A stretch of DNA of 64,000 bases, from NCBI RefSeq assembly GCF_000516985.1, contig NW_006917092.1, positions 5,213,924 to 5,277,923 of the forward strand, in the 5' to 3' direction. Shown piece after piece: positions 10,037 through 20,577 of this stretch (positions are counted from its first letter, which is position 1; each line of letters begins with the position of its first letter). Below the pieces are notes generated by a model. It saw nothing but the letters and a program-made list of their open reading frames with translations, ran no database searches and had not been told where the DNA came from. The DNA is from Pestalotiopsis fici W106-1. Lineage: Eukaryota; Ascomycota; Sordariomycetes; Amphisphaeriales; Sporocadaceae. The translations under genes and the position numbers were made by a program.

Positions 10037-12214
10037 CTAGTCGTCCGTCTTTTTCACGGTCTTGAAACTATCCGTTCTCCTGAGAGTATCGAGCAGCTCT
10101 GGGGAACTCTTCTTTCCTAACTTTGCTACCAAGAGCGTGTTTTGTCCCTGGAGCTCGCCGATTTGTTCCGTGAGCACTTCAATCTGCTTCAGTGCCACGT
10201 CCCTCTCAGCCTTGACCTTTTCGAGTTCCATGGCTAGGTTCTGCCGAGTCTCCTTTTCGATTTGTTTCTTGCGTCTCTCTTCGGCCTTGCGCTGTTCATT
10301 GGCGCGCTTTTCCTCTAATCTCTTGAGTTCGCGCTTGTACCTCTCTTCTTGCTTCTGGATCTCGCGATCGTGCTTCTCCTTAAGTTTGGCGATTGCCGCC
10401 TCGTCACGCTGTGCGTCATTGTCCTTCTTGGAAAGTGCCCGTTCTCTAGCTCGAGTAATCTTTTCGTCGGCCTTGCGCTTCTTTTCTTCAAGCTTCCTGA
10501 GCTCCTTCTCGTGATGTGATGGCCCATTAGACTTTCCAGTCACTGATTCGGAGGAATGAGTTGATTGAGCCTCGCCGTCTCGGCCAATCGAGACAACTGG
10601 TGAAAGGGCATCGTTGCTGTCGGTCTTGGCAAGCTTGCTATCTGCCTCCACATCCGACTCGACGCTGTGGAAGCTCTGTATTGAGGATGTGTCGTCCTCT
10701 ATTGTGTCCGCATCAGACAGGTCGGACTCGGTGTCACCGCCTTTTGCAGACCCCAAAGGATTGGGCAGGCGAGCAGCGACAGCCCCAAGTGCCTCGGCGA
10801 TCATACCGTAAAAGCCACCCGGCCTGGGACCCTCCTCCTCATCCTCGTCAATTTCGTCCGGTTTCACCAGTCCTGGCTTTGCGGTCGGGTCATTTGAGGC
10901 TTTGGAAACAAGGTTGGAAGTCACACCAGGCGTTGCTTTTTGTTGCGGTTCGGATGTCGGTGTGTCTTCTTCAGTGGCGTCTTCTCCCAAAACAGCCTTC
11001 TTGGAGCCTTCAGACTTTCGTGTCTGAACCCATTTCATAAACTTCTCCGCGTCGCCCGCTATACCGGCAGGCGTGCCTTTCTCAACCATGAATCTCGGCA
11101 CACTGCCACCAGGGTCGCTTCTCGTGACCATGAGCCACTCCACCAATGTTTCCACATTCTCCTCATCATCATCCTCTGCCTCGGTCCCGGCAAAAGCAAT
11201 AGTCTTGCCTCGCTTACGTCCTTCTGTGTTCTCGGTATCGGAAACCGAGCTGGCCATGGCGGCATTGCGAGCTGAGCGCGCGAGGGCCTCCTTGTTTGAC
11301 TTTTCTATAGCTTCTTTCCTCGCTTCCGACTGTTCCTCGTGGCTCAGATCAATGGACGACCGCACCTTTCTCAATGGCTTTTCGACCTTGATTTCTCGAA
11401 TAAATTCCACCGATTCGTATTGACCGCGTATATACCCACTTCTGGGCGCACATTCGGGGTGTATGCAAGGCTTGGACACCAACATGTAGTAACGGGGTTT
11501 GGCTAGACCTTGCTGTACAGGGGGTTCGATGGCAGAGTCGGAGCTCAGAAGCAGAGTTACGAAATCTCTAGGCGTTGTTGGTCCGGGGAATTGGGCTGAG
11601 AGTTGATAAACTAGGTCGGGCCACAGTCAGCATCGAGCGATTGTGATTGAAAGTCCACGAAATCATGAGAATCACGTACCTTCCATTTTCCCACACCCGT
11701 CTACCGTGATATCGACAACCTTCTTATCGGCGCCAATGCCACGAATCTTGCCCTCGCCAGGTCCTCCTTGCACCTTTAAGCTCTCAGCAAACTCGGCCTG
11801 CATTCCCAGCTTCCACTGGTCAAAAGGTAGACCTTCGTGTAAGCTGCGGCGAGCAAACCAGGCACCCTTCTTGTCCTTGGCCGACAGCTTATACACGTCG
11901 ACGCCGAGTGGGTTCTCGCGCGGGTTGACTTGGACCTCTTTCCATTCCTTGCGCAGGTGCTCGGCCCGCTCCGAGGTCATCGGCGCCCTCGCGGGTAACT
12001 TGGGGCCGGCCGGGTCGGTGCTAGAGCGCGGGCGTCCTCCTGTCGACTTGGACGACAATGTCGCCGAAGGAAGGCTTGTAGATACGGGAATGGAGTCGAT
12101 TAAACATTGCGCCTCGACAAAGATGTCGGTCAAAAAGGTCTTGAGATCGTCCTGATTGATGCTCTCCCATTCAATGGGCGCGAGGGCCTTGAAGACATCG
12201 TGATGGTTCGTCAT
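10037..12214 (-). CDS. DUF3074 (START-like) protein with C-terminal coiled coil
   Basis: Exon 1 is 12214-11680 and exon 2 is 11610-10037; the intron of 69 nt starts GTACGT and ends CCTAG. Product: 702 residues. Residues about 85-260 form the DUF3074 region (NPLGVDVYKLSAKDKKGAWF, LPFDQWKLGMQAEF, KPRYYMLVSKP), a fungal domain related to the START lipid-binding fold. An acidic, Ser-rich linker with a segment like an amphipathic helix (FYGMIAEALGAVAARLPNP) follows. The last 150 residues are a Lys/Glu/Arg-rich coiled coil. There is no signal peptide or membrane segment. Ligand and partner cannot be told from the sequence. The start is MTNHHDVFKAL; an in-frame ATG nine codons upstream is weaker. 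The C-terminal Ser/Thr-rich end (LRRTDSFKTVKK) resembles basophilic kinase sites, which is inference. Confidence 0.85.
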
Positions 12215-14284
12215 GGTTGAGCAGATTAGACCCCGCCACACCTTTGCCTCGTTCAGTGCGTCGTGGTTAATGCCTTTGTATGCAGGGTGCTGTCGCGTGA
12301 GGTGTACTTGAGCTCAGTGGGGTCAAGTACCTAGGCAGTCTTCCAAAGCATAAATCTAGGATGAAATCGATAGATATGCTGTAGTTTCACAAAGCATACC
12401 AAGGGTCACTAAAACGTTGCAGCTGGATTGGTAATTTTGAGGACAAAGAAAGGGTATCACAAGACGGGACGATGGGCTATTAGGTCAGGTAAGTAGTAGG
12501 TAGGTAAGTGAGGTGATGTAGTATTGTGTAATGTAGTAAGTTAGATTGGGTTTCGCAGATGTAGAGGTGTGCAGGTGATAAAACCTGGTTATTGGTAATG
12601 GCAACGGCAGCGAACGATCATGGAATCGTCTAGATCGGAAAGGCGGAACTGGACAGCAGGGAGAGTCAGAGAAAATAACAATGTTGGCATCTCTCCTTTC
12701 TTTCAAGACCTGTTTCACGGACCGGGTTATTCTTCGTTTTCATTCTTCGTTCGCGTTATTCGGGTTCGGCTCCCATTCAGCCTTTAGTACTTACGAATAC
12801 CTTAGGCGTTGCCTGGGTTTGGCGCGTACTACTGCTGATCCTCCTGAGCTCGAGACTCGAACGGACGGCTCGGTTTTGGTTAGCATAGCACAGTTTAGGT
12901 GGAGTTTGGAGGGGCATTTCGGGGCCGCGGGGGCCTTCTTGGGCCTGGCGCCTTTACTGGCGGGTTTTGTCTTTTGGTCCCTTGTTTGCGACAATTTGAC
13001 GTCATTTTCGCATAATCCTAAGCGAATAACACCTGGTACCCAACGACGTCAATTTGAATGAACTATCCCGGTCAATGCGGAGAAGAAGTCCCGGCTCTTG
13101 TTCAATTCAATCTTCATATTGATTATTTTTTACACGCTGTATGATATTTAACTGGTATAGTCTATCGAGTTCTGCTGCAAGGGGCTAACATACCCTAGAG
13201 TATAATACAGCTCGGTTCCATCATGTTTCCCAGGCTGGGATAGATTGTGCTGTCTTGGCTGTTACTTTTAAACAACCTTGAAGCCCTGTGTAACATTTAG
13301 TCAAATCAAGGTTCGCTTCCTACATTCCAGCTTTTTTGATTTCGCCCTTTAGTTATTTCACGTCCCGAGCCGAGGTGCAGTCTGTGCTAGGCACATGACA
13401 TGAATGAAGTTCTCTTCCGACAGCATCGATCAAGGCCGAGACCTATGATGATCTCTACGATGATCTCATCAGTTTTCAATTGTTGTAGCCAGTAATCAAG
13501 CCTTGTCTCTGCCGACCATTTCGTTCCTGGCCGGATTATCCGGCGCCATAGGATTCGGGGCTAGTTTTGTTCGATATAGTCAAGCAACCGCTTGTTTTTA
13601 GCTCAGGCTTGACAGAAAGCTTTCTCTGACCTCGAGCCTTTCTTGGACTCTTGCCGTGCCGCATCTGGTCATAAGTGTCCCTGAGTAGTATAGTCTGCAA
13701 ATAAAATGATAACCCGAAAGACGAATAGCATCTAAACTCGATGTTTTTTCTGTCTTTCTTGTCTTTTTCGCTTTTTTCTCTCTTTATTTTCTTTCGTTTA
13801 GATCCCCATTACCGTATAGCTCGATCATATCTCTGTTATCGTGGAGAATGGTACAAACATTTTGTAAATAAGAATAGCATAATATCTCCATTGCTTCCAT
13901 GGCTGCGATGTGTTCTGGAATCGCAGGATCTGAGGCCACTGTGCCGACAATCGGGTATCCTTGAACCGTAGTGATAACGCTTCGTGCTTTATTGACAAGG
14001 AGGCTCTGCTAATGCCAGTACTAAGGAAGAAAAATCGTTGTCTCTTAGTTTATTACAGTAATTTTAGATTCATCAACATCGACCCAATCTACTGTTCGAT
14101 TTGTTCGTGGCATTGTTATGTCGAGCGGCTCGGCTCGCGCACTTTTTGCCGCAGTGTTATAGAAGTCGAGATACGGCACGCAAAATGGGGTTCTAATCAT
14201 TAATTTTTCTGAAATGTATACAGGTATAGGACGAAAATCTGACAGTGCCCAAGTTAGAACTTAGAAACATGAACATGAGCTGGG
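12215..14284. other. Gene-poor region, AT-rich in its second half
   Basis: The first part is the promoter of the DUF3074 gene. From about 13050 to 14280 base composition drops to AT-rich with a pyrimidine run at 13741-13800, and frames are closed on both strands. The one long plus frame (12681-13061) has no homology I recognise. No transposon ends or tRNA were seen. Confidence 0.45.
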
Positions 14285-15142
14285 TCATCCAGGAAAGCCA
14301 TTCCTCCTTGCAAATCGACCGCGCCGGACCATTTTAACCGTCTTGATGACAGTAGGCTGGCCATCCACGCCAATGCTCGTGGCATGTGGTCCCAGATCAG
14401 TAGGAGCAGTCCTCTCTTTCTTGTCTGCCGTCGGAGCTCCTCTAGTCTTTACCTTGGCATCGCTGCGCCTGTATACCGAGAGAAATCCGGTGCCGCCACC
14501 GCAAAACTGGCTACTATTACCGCCGCACGGGGTTGTACACTTCCCGATACCAGTGTCAACCTTTGAGTCTGCAGCCAGGGTATTGTCACACCAGCACTCG
14601 CGTCCATTCTTCAGACCCGAAAGAGTATATTTTCGTCTGTCGCAATAGGCTGTACAGTAGTCGACCGTCATCTTGCTATATCCAAAAGTGGCACCGACCA
14701 AGGCGTGCCAGTTGGGCAGTTCGGAAGCACAGCCGACATATGTGTGGTCTTTTGGCTCATAGATGGACTGTGGCTCGGATATAGTGGGAGTAGAAGTGGC
14801 GGAAAATGATTGGACGACGGACTGTAAAGTGGTTTTAGCAGTAGCAGGTGGTGGTGTCGGCGTGGGCGTGATGGTGACCACGGTCTCCGCCGGTTCCTTG
14901 GCCGTAATGCAGTACCAATAATTTGCCCAAAACAGGGCGCTGCAGTTCTCGCCATTCTTGCCGAGGAAGGGGTTCAGGCTATAAAAGTATGTCCGACTGT
15001 CCTGGGCGCGGGATGCAAAGGCAGCGCAAGTGTCGTCCTTGTCCACATCATAGGCCTTCATCCACCTTATGCAGTTTGGTACGATCCCCGCCTGCGTTGG
15101 GGAAGGGGGCGCGGTTGTGACGTACTTCATATCCATCGCCAT
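14285..15142 (-). CDS. LysM plus WSC domain protein, N-terminus probably missing
   Basis: A single open frame of 285 residues. Residues about 28-80 are a LysM module (YDVDKDDTCAAFASRAQDSR, then FYSLNPFLGKNGENCSALF, ending NYWYCI). A Thr/Pro linker (TITPTPTPPPATAKTT) follows. Residues about 133-225 are a WSC module with the expected cysteines (TYVGCASELPNW, YCTAYCDRR, GRECWCDN, CGGNSSQFCGGG). LysM binds chitin or other GlcNAc polymers; WSC modules bind fungal wall glucans. Such proteins are normally secreted, but here the ATG is followed directly by MAMDMKYVTTAPPSPTQAG with no signal peptide. An in-frame stop lies 5 codons upstream. That first stretch resembles the linker between LysM repeats, so the 5' part has probably been lost or sits in exons I cannot see. 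The end (KMVRRGRFARRNGFPG) is basic. Confidence 0.72.
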   Translation of the reverse strand: MAMDMKYVTTAPPSPTQAGIVPNCIRWMKAYDVDKDDTCAAFASRAQDSRTYFYSLNPFLGKNGENCSALFWANYWYCITAKEPAETVVTITPTPTPPPATAKTTLQSVVQSFSATSTPTISEPQSIYEPKDHTYVGCASELPNWHALVGATFGYSKMTVDYCTAYCDRRKYTLSGLKNGRECWCDNTLAADSKVDTGIGKCTTPCGGNSSQFCGGGTGFLSVYRRSDAKVKTRGAPTADKKERTAPTDLGPHATSIGVDGQPTVIKTVKMVRRGRFARRNGFPG

Positions 15143-16016
15143 TTTGATTGAATGTTGCTATCTTTTCTCTAGATGATCTTGGTCCTGAGCAGCATGAGAT
15201 CCAGGTGAACTGGGGGTTTACTCGGACGCACTTGAGCGGCAGGGCCAAGCTTTTGTTGATTTCGAAAGAATATAGTCGCTCTTCAATTTGCCATTGTAGC
15301 GACAAAGATGTTCTAGATTCGCCATCGCCACGTGTGAGACTGTCCAGCTTTGATCTGGTCTTTCTCAAGTCGGATTAAATATGATGCATGATTCGTTTTT
15401 TTGTTCTCTGGGTATGATTCATAAAGGGCCTATATCCTCTCCCTCATAACAAGGAAAGAGCTGGGCCTCGCTCTTTGAACAACTTTCGTTCTTTGTTACT
15501 AGTACCTGCGCAATTGTATCAATAACCTGTCTCTTACTAATAGACACTGCAGTTGAGCATGCTGTATAAAATAGCATCAACGACACTGGCTTTCTTTATT
15601 CGCAGCTCGGGTTTACTGAACTTTGCCTCTGGAAGATTGGACATCTGGATACAAATGCTTCTACCTCAGACACAAGCACCAAAGTGCAATACTGGCCTGT
15701 GGTGCATATTACGGGTTCTAGAAATGGGTTATTCAAGATTCCAGACCATGGATAAATACCAGATTTCATAAAAGAACGGCTCTCCAGCAGCAAATTCTGT
15801 CTCGAGCAGCCAAGGCCAAGTCGTGGTTCTTGTTGAGAGCAAGCCAATGAGATGAGCGACGACTGTGTCATTTGTGGCAGCACTAAGAAAATCACAAGAA
15901 TATTGGTATTTCCCCACCTGCTCCCGCCACTCTATTGCTACTATACTTTATTCAAAGACAAAAGGAGTGGCTCGTTTACTGCGTATCATTGTACATCTCA
16001 GTTATACTCAAAACTG

Positions 16017-16260
16017 TACGATATAGCGGTAAGGTTCAAGCTGAGATAGTAAGCTGATATGGTAAGTCGTGTAACGGATCCATGAGCCGAGTATGTTCTA
16101 TATTGTGGCGCTGAATCATGAGCCGAGCTGACCATTTGTCTTTCTTTCCCGAATGTGCCTTGTGTCATGGCGGTGAATCGCGAGCTCAGCTGGGTAAGCT
16201 TCTAAGTCTGATTTGTGATATGGCGGTAAATTATGAGATGATGTGGATGAACTCTTTCTA
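16017..16260. repeat. Degenerate repeat array, unit about 53-61 bp
   Basis: The phrase ATGGCGGTGAATCATGAGCC recurs in altered form at about 16023 (tatagcggtaagg), 16104 (tgtggcgctgaatcatgag), 16165 (catggcggtgaatcgcgag) and 16218 (tatggcggtaaattatgag). Further partial copies (catgagccgagt, catgagctgacc) lie at 16081 and 16471. Differences are mostly C/T and A/G changes. This looks like an old tandem duplication that has decayed. Confidence 0.4.
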
Positions 16261-16810
16261 TCGTTCGAAACCAAATTATGACACTCATTTTGATTCCTTT
16301 TTGTAATTACAGAAAAGAATTAAGTCAATACCTTAATCAACATTTGCGTTTCCAACGACAAGTTCAACGCCCTCGTTGAGTTATTTTGCAGCAAATTCCC
16401 GGACTACCATGCTAGAGGTCGATTGAGTCATTCCGAATGGGCTGGCTCATGAAACACAGATATCTCTGTAACATGAGCTGACCGTCCTTGACACGAGTTG
16501 AACATTCATCTAGACCAATTGGATTCGAGGGCCATCGATTCTTTTGCACTCAGTCGAAGCTTGCTCTAACATAAGAACCACATGTTCCTGTCAGCAAAGC
16601 GCTTATTGGCTGTAATTACGAAGCATACGAGAGGGTCAGTTAGCCGAGCGGAAGGGCTGCCGTGAGACATGGTGAGAAGGCGTCAACAGAACGAGAACGG
16701 TCGCAGGTCTGTGCCGAGGCCTGGCTCATTGTCAAGGCAATCAACATACACGCAATATTAAACGCAGGCATGGAGTCCATGATGTGAATTCAGGGCGCGG
16801 CTGCAAGATG

Positions 16811-16816
16811 TATAAA
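16811..16816 (+). promoter_or_regulatory. TATA box of the small lectin gene
   Basis: TATAAA lies 95 bases upstream of the ATG at 16911, a usual spacing for a fungal gene with a short leader. A CA/AC-rich leader follows, as is common before highly expressed genes. Confidence 0.45.
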
Positions 16817-16910
16817 GGCTCTCGTAATATACCCTACAGCATGACGAATCAAACAACACAACACGATCAAGAACGTGAGACACACGCCACCATACCTCTA
16901 TCCACTCATC

Positions 16911-17372
16911 ATGAAGGCATCTTCCATCATTACTGTTACATTGTAAGTGGCTCGCACTGCCTTCAAACCATGGAAAAATAGGATACATGCTTACGAAGCC
17001 ACAAGGCTACAAGCAAGTACTGCGATAGCTCAGTTTTGGAGTGTTCCGTATGCTTCCGTCAGTTGGGACAACTTGCAGCACATTCGCGTATATGCTGTCG
17101 ATCCAAACGGCGCCATCAGAGAGTGGCAATTTGACGGCAATGGGTGGAAGGGCCCCAGTTTCATAGGTGCTCTGGCCAGGATTGGTACAATTGTCACGGC
17201 CGTAAACGACGGTGACCGCGTAAGTATTGATCAAGTCGCCTTTGGGTGGCTACTCAACGTGTCTACTAACAATACCTGCGGCTAGATTCGTGTCTACTAT
17301 CAGCTTCCAAATGGCAGGGCAAAAGAGAGAATCTACGAAGGGAAATGGTATGATGGACCTACGCTGCCATAA
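16911..17372 (+). CDS. Small secreted two-blade fucose-lectin-like protein
   Basis: Exons are 16911-16942, 17006-17219 and 17286-17372; introns are 63 nt (GTAAGT..CACAAG) and 66 nt (GTAAGT..GGCTAG). Product: 110 residues. Residues 1-19 are a signal peptide (MKASSIITVTLLQASTAIA), cleaved before QFWSVP. The mature 91 residues hold two repeats. The first is HIRVYAVDPNGAIREW followed by FDGNGWKGPSF; the second is RIRVYYQLPNGRAKER followed by YEGKWYDGP. Each keeps the Arg of IRVY, the Glu of xEx and the Trp of GxGW/GKW, which bind fucose in the AAL/AFL fungal lectins and in the bacterial lectins RSL and BambL. Fungal members usually have five or six blades in one chain. Two blades suggest a trimer building a six-bladed propeller as in RSL (inference). 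Both intron phases agree with the repeat frames. A fragment of a longer gene is the alternative, but signal, stop and TATA box are all present. Confidence 0.72.
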
Positions 17373-18474
17373 AGTATTGCAAGCGACAGCAAATCCAGGG
17401 ACTCGACCGATTCCTCTGTTCTCTTCTTCACATTCCTCGACCACGAGTTTCTGGGCAGAAGCTTGATAATGAATAGTTCAAAAGGTAGAAACAGAATTCT
17501 GTGGAGCTTGGGAGACTGAATACGCCTCGATGTCCTCAAAGTCTCCCATTCAGAAATCAATACATGTCATCTCTGCTAGATTCTACGAAATCTTTCCAGA
17601 AATATGACTTTTCTTCCTTGTACACTCGGCATAGGTTTCACACTCTCCATACAGCAAGCCACACAAAAAAAAAAAAAACTGTCTAATGCTTTAGAAGCAT
17701 TCTTCTCAAGCTGGATTAGATGAAGCATGATTTTCAATACGGCACCTAGAGGCAAAAAGATCATGCGATATTTTGAGCCCTTAACGATTAATAGATGAAA
17801 AGCTTGAAACATATATTGATTGAGTTTAGTTTAATTTACAAGAATGAAAGAGGGCAAAAAGTGACAGAAAAAGTGTAAACGTAGCGAGAGAGAGAGAAAC
17901 GAAAGAGAGAGAAAAGAGTAAAAAGGAGAGAGAAGAGTCAAAAAGAGAAAAGCAAGTATAAAAATTTATGCTATCAGTATTGCTTAAAATAAATAGGTGG
18001 CTACCTAGGTAGGTATAGGTATTTTGATTATACAAGCCAGTAGAGGTCCCATATATATATGCTATATTTCAACTGCCAAGAGTCTGAATACTTGACAGCA
18101 GAGAACAAGGCTCGAAAGAAACAAACAGGCCAGCAATCTTGTGATACTTTTTGGGTGGCTGCGACACAAGGGCGGGTATTGCCGCAAGGGAGAGACAAGA
18201 CAGGCTTGACAGATATTCGGGATGTGCGAGGCATTATCCGTTCCGAGACAAAAGGGTGAAGATGAATAATTTTGCTGCAGATTTTGAATTGTCTTGTGGC
18301 GTGTAACGGTCAAGTGTCGCTCTTGAATAAAAACCCGACACAATGCCGAACTCTCATATCCTCCTCATTTCTGGGCTAAGAGTCAAGACTGCAAAACTCG
18401 TTGCCGCACCAGCTACTGGTCTCCCCCTCGACTTATACGATGTTAACTTGTGACTAATCAACAACAACAGCTAA
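17373..18474. other. Intergenic with purine-rich tract
   Basis: After the lectin gene there is an A-run at 17668-17681 and a long purine tract (about 17835-17960, GAGA and AAAGAG motifs). Frames are short and closed. No gene was seen before the tRNA. Confidence 0.5.
17835..17960. repeat. Polypurine low-complexity tract
   Basis: The plus strand is almost only A and G with GA and AAAGAG motifs over about 125 bases. It is probably a simple-sequence expansion; the open frame on the other strand through it is a by-product. Confidence 0.6.
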
Positions 18475-18555
18475 GGCAACGTGCCAGAGTGGTTAATGGG
18501 TAAGACTCGAAATCTTATGGCTTCGGTCGCACAGGTTCGAATCCTGTCGTTGTCG
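18475..18555 (+). tRNA. tRNA-Ser(CGA): tRNA-Ser (anticodon CGA)
   Basis: The 81-base segment folds as a class II tRNA. The acceptor stem pairs ggcaacg with cgttgtc (one G-U pair). The anticodon arm aaga-ctcgaaa-tctt places CGA at 34-36, and a long variable arm (about tggcttcggtcgc) is typical of serine tRNA. The T arm is acaggttcgaatcctgt. A-box and B-box sequences are intact and a T run (ttctttttt) follows for Pol III termination. There is no intron. It reads UCG codons. Confidence 0.93.
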
Positions 18556-19533
18556 ATTCTTTTTTGCATTTTAATGGCCTTGTTGATGTGTTTTTCGCAT
18601 CCCGAATGTCGTGGCATTGTGTATCAGTCAAGGAGGAGTATTTTCACGATGCCGAGCGGTGGTGGTGAAAGGCCGCATTTAATAAGGAAGGCACGCCACT
18701 CAACGTGGGAATTTTTTTTTTTCTTTTTACGTCTACTATTTCCAAGGAAGGAGCAAGCCGGTACCGGGACATGCACTATACTGCGATGTTTCTTTCTAGC
18801 TTTGATTCTGCCTTTTGAAATAACATGAGTACTGATGCATCTTGAAAGACTAATCACTGTCTGGTATCTTGATTTATGATACTTCTTTTCTCATTTGGAG
18901 ACACGACACGAAAGCTTTCGATATCCAAAAAGGCAAATGCTTCCCCGCCGCAAACCAAGTCTCAGACAGGTCATTAACATCTGGGCTATCCCTTTGGAGG
19001 AGTATGCTTTGGTTTCCCCCACGGCTTCAAAGCAAGAGGCTTCACTTCATTTTGGGCATGATGTCAAGTATGGCCATGTTATTTGCACCTCAAATGTCTC
19101 GATGAGCGTGATGAGCAAGTTTACCAAATCATACTGATATGGAGGCACATCAATGTCCCGCTCTTGACAATAAGGCACATGGTCTATTCTATAAACCACT
19201 GAGTATGAATATTCACGCAAATTTATGAGATATTCAAGTCACTGGTATTTCGTGTGCGCAATCAGTTTGAAAAGTACATTGACTGCATCAAGACGGCAGC
19301 GCTCAATGCAAGATAAAATCTAGGCAAGCCACCCCTGACAGCTCCTTAGCTCCAGCCAATCAAAGGGGCACCTCGGACATGTTCGCGCTCTTTGAGTAAA
19401 GATTGACTTGTCCTCGGACGTGAACCGTCCAACTCAAACCACCTAGCAACACTCACTCCTCCTCACGATAAAAGACTCCAGAAAGGAGAAAACAAAAATA
19501 AAAAAAATACCACCGGATCGTCCATCAAGGGCC
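18556..19533. other. Intergenic, promoter of the polyprenol reductase gene
   Basis: The tRNA terminator lies at the left end. Near the gene, a CCAAT phrase (agccaatcaaagg, about 19353) and an A-rich leader just before the ATG are visible. Nothing else was recognised. Confidence 0.45.
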
Positions 19534-20549
19534 ATGGATAGACTCGGACCTTTTCCTCAATCCCTGGAGCCATTTCTCGAGCCGGCCTTGTTATGCCAGA
19601 CCTGCTTCATCTTGGCCGCGAGCAGCGTGCTCGCCATTGCAGCTGCACCGCAATCGGCGCGTACTCTTCTCACGCAATATGGTGCTCGCAGCAATGCCTC
19701 ACCAGTAGAGGGAAGCCAAGAAAGGGCCAAGAAGCCCCAGAATCGCTTTCTCGAATTCATGGGCTGGGTCACCTCATTGGGGCAGGTTCCGCACTCATGG
19801 TTCATCCACTTTTACGTCCTGTCCGTCTCGAGTTCAGTATTTTGGGCCGCCCAATATCTCTGTGGAGGCGTCATCTTGACGACGATCTGCAGATATCAAG
19901 CAGCACGGAGCCCCGGGCCTACAATGAGTATGGAACAAGTTCAACTGGCCTGGCTGCTTATGGCCATGCAAGGCACCCGCCGACTGTATGAATGCTTCTA
20001 CGTGCTTCGGACCTCGTCCTCCTCCAAGATGTGGTGCATCCACTGGTTGCTCGGATGTGCATATTACCTGGGCATTGGTATCGCAATCTGGATCGAAGGT
20101 TCCCGTGAGTTCCCAACTCTTCTATTGCCTCTGGTCTATATTCATATGATCTCCTAGATGCTATTCTGCAGTCGGACCCGTCATCACTCAGCTTGCACCG
20201 GCCCTCTGTCCGCCAAGTCGGGGGCGTAGCGCTCTTCCTCATTGCGTGGTTCGTGCAATACCGGTGTCATGAGCACCTCGCGGGCTTGAAGAAGTACACT
20301 CTTCCTCAGCAAGGACTCTTTCGGTATCTGATTTGCCCACATTATACATGTGAATGCCTATTGTATCTCTCGCTTGCCATTGTTGCTGCACCGGAAGGCG
20401 ACTGGTGCAACAGGACACTATTATGCGGCGTAATCTTTGTCGCAGTCAACCTTGGTACTACCGCCAGTGGCACCAGGCAATGGTATTCCGAAAAGTTTGG
20501 CAGCGAGGAGATCAAGGACAAGTGGAGCATGATCCCGCTCATATTCTGA
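19534..20549 (+). CDS. DFG10: Polyprenol/polyprenal reductase, DFG10/SRD5A3 family
   Basis: Exons are 19534-20104 and 20158-20549, with a 53-nt intron (GTGAGT..CCTAG). Product: 320 residues. It has about six hydrophobic segments, beginning with one near residues 20-36 and including WFIHFYVLSVSSSVFWAAQY. The C-terminal third is the steroid 5-alpha-reductase type domain: FRYLICPHYTCECLLYLSL, then the end WYSEKFGSEEIKDKW and IPLIF. Family knowledge: the enzyme sits in the ER membrane and takes part in converting polyprenol to dolichol for N-glycosylation. The motif QGTRRLYEC is typical of the SRD5A3 branch. A second in-frame acceptor after ctgcag would break the frame, so the earlier cctag acceptor was chosen. 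Its stop is only 28 bases from the stop of the next gene on the other strand. Confidence 0.9.
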
Positions 20550-20577
20550 GCACAAGATCCTCTCCAAATCACGCCTA

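Larger units (their letters stand above)
15143..16910. other. Gene-poor region with decayed repeats and the lectin promoter
   Basis: This stretch holds no convincing frame. It includes AT-rich blocks, a set of diverged short repeats (16017-16500, listed separately) and, at 16811-16816, a TATAAA about 95 bp before the lectin ATG. Confidence 0.45.

Noticed and set aside
12681..13061. 126-codon plus frame
   Set aside because: Not recognised; the opposite strand is open too, and there is no splice or start support.
16637..16725. tRNA-Leu-like A box (ttagccgagcgg)
   Set aside because: There is no B box and the ends do not pair. At best it is a decayed tRNA piece.
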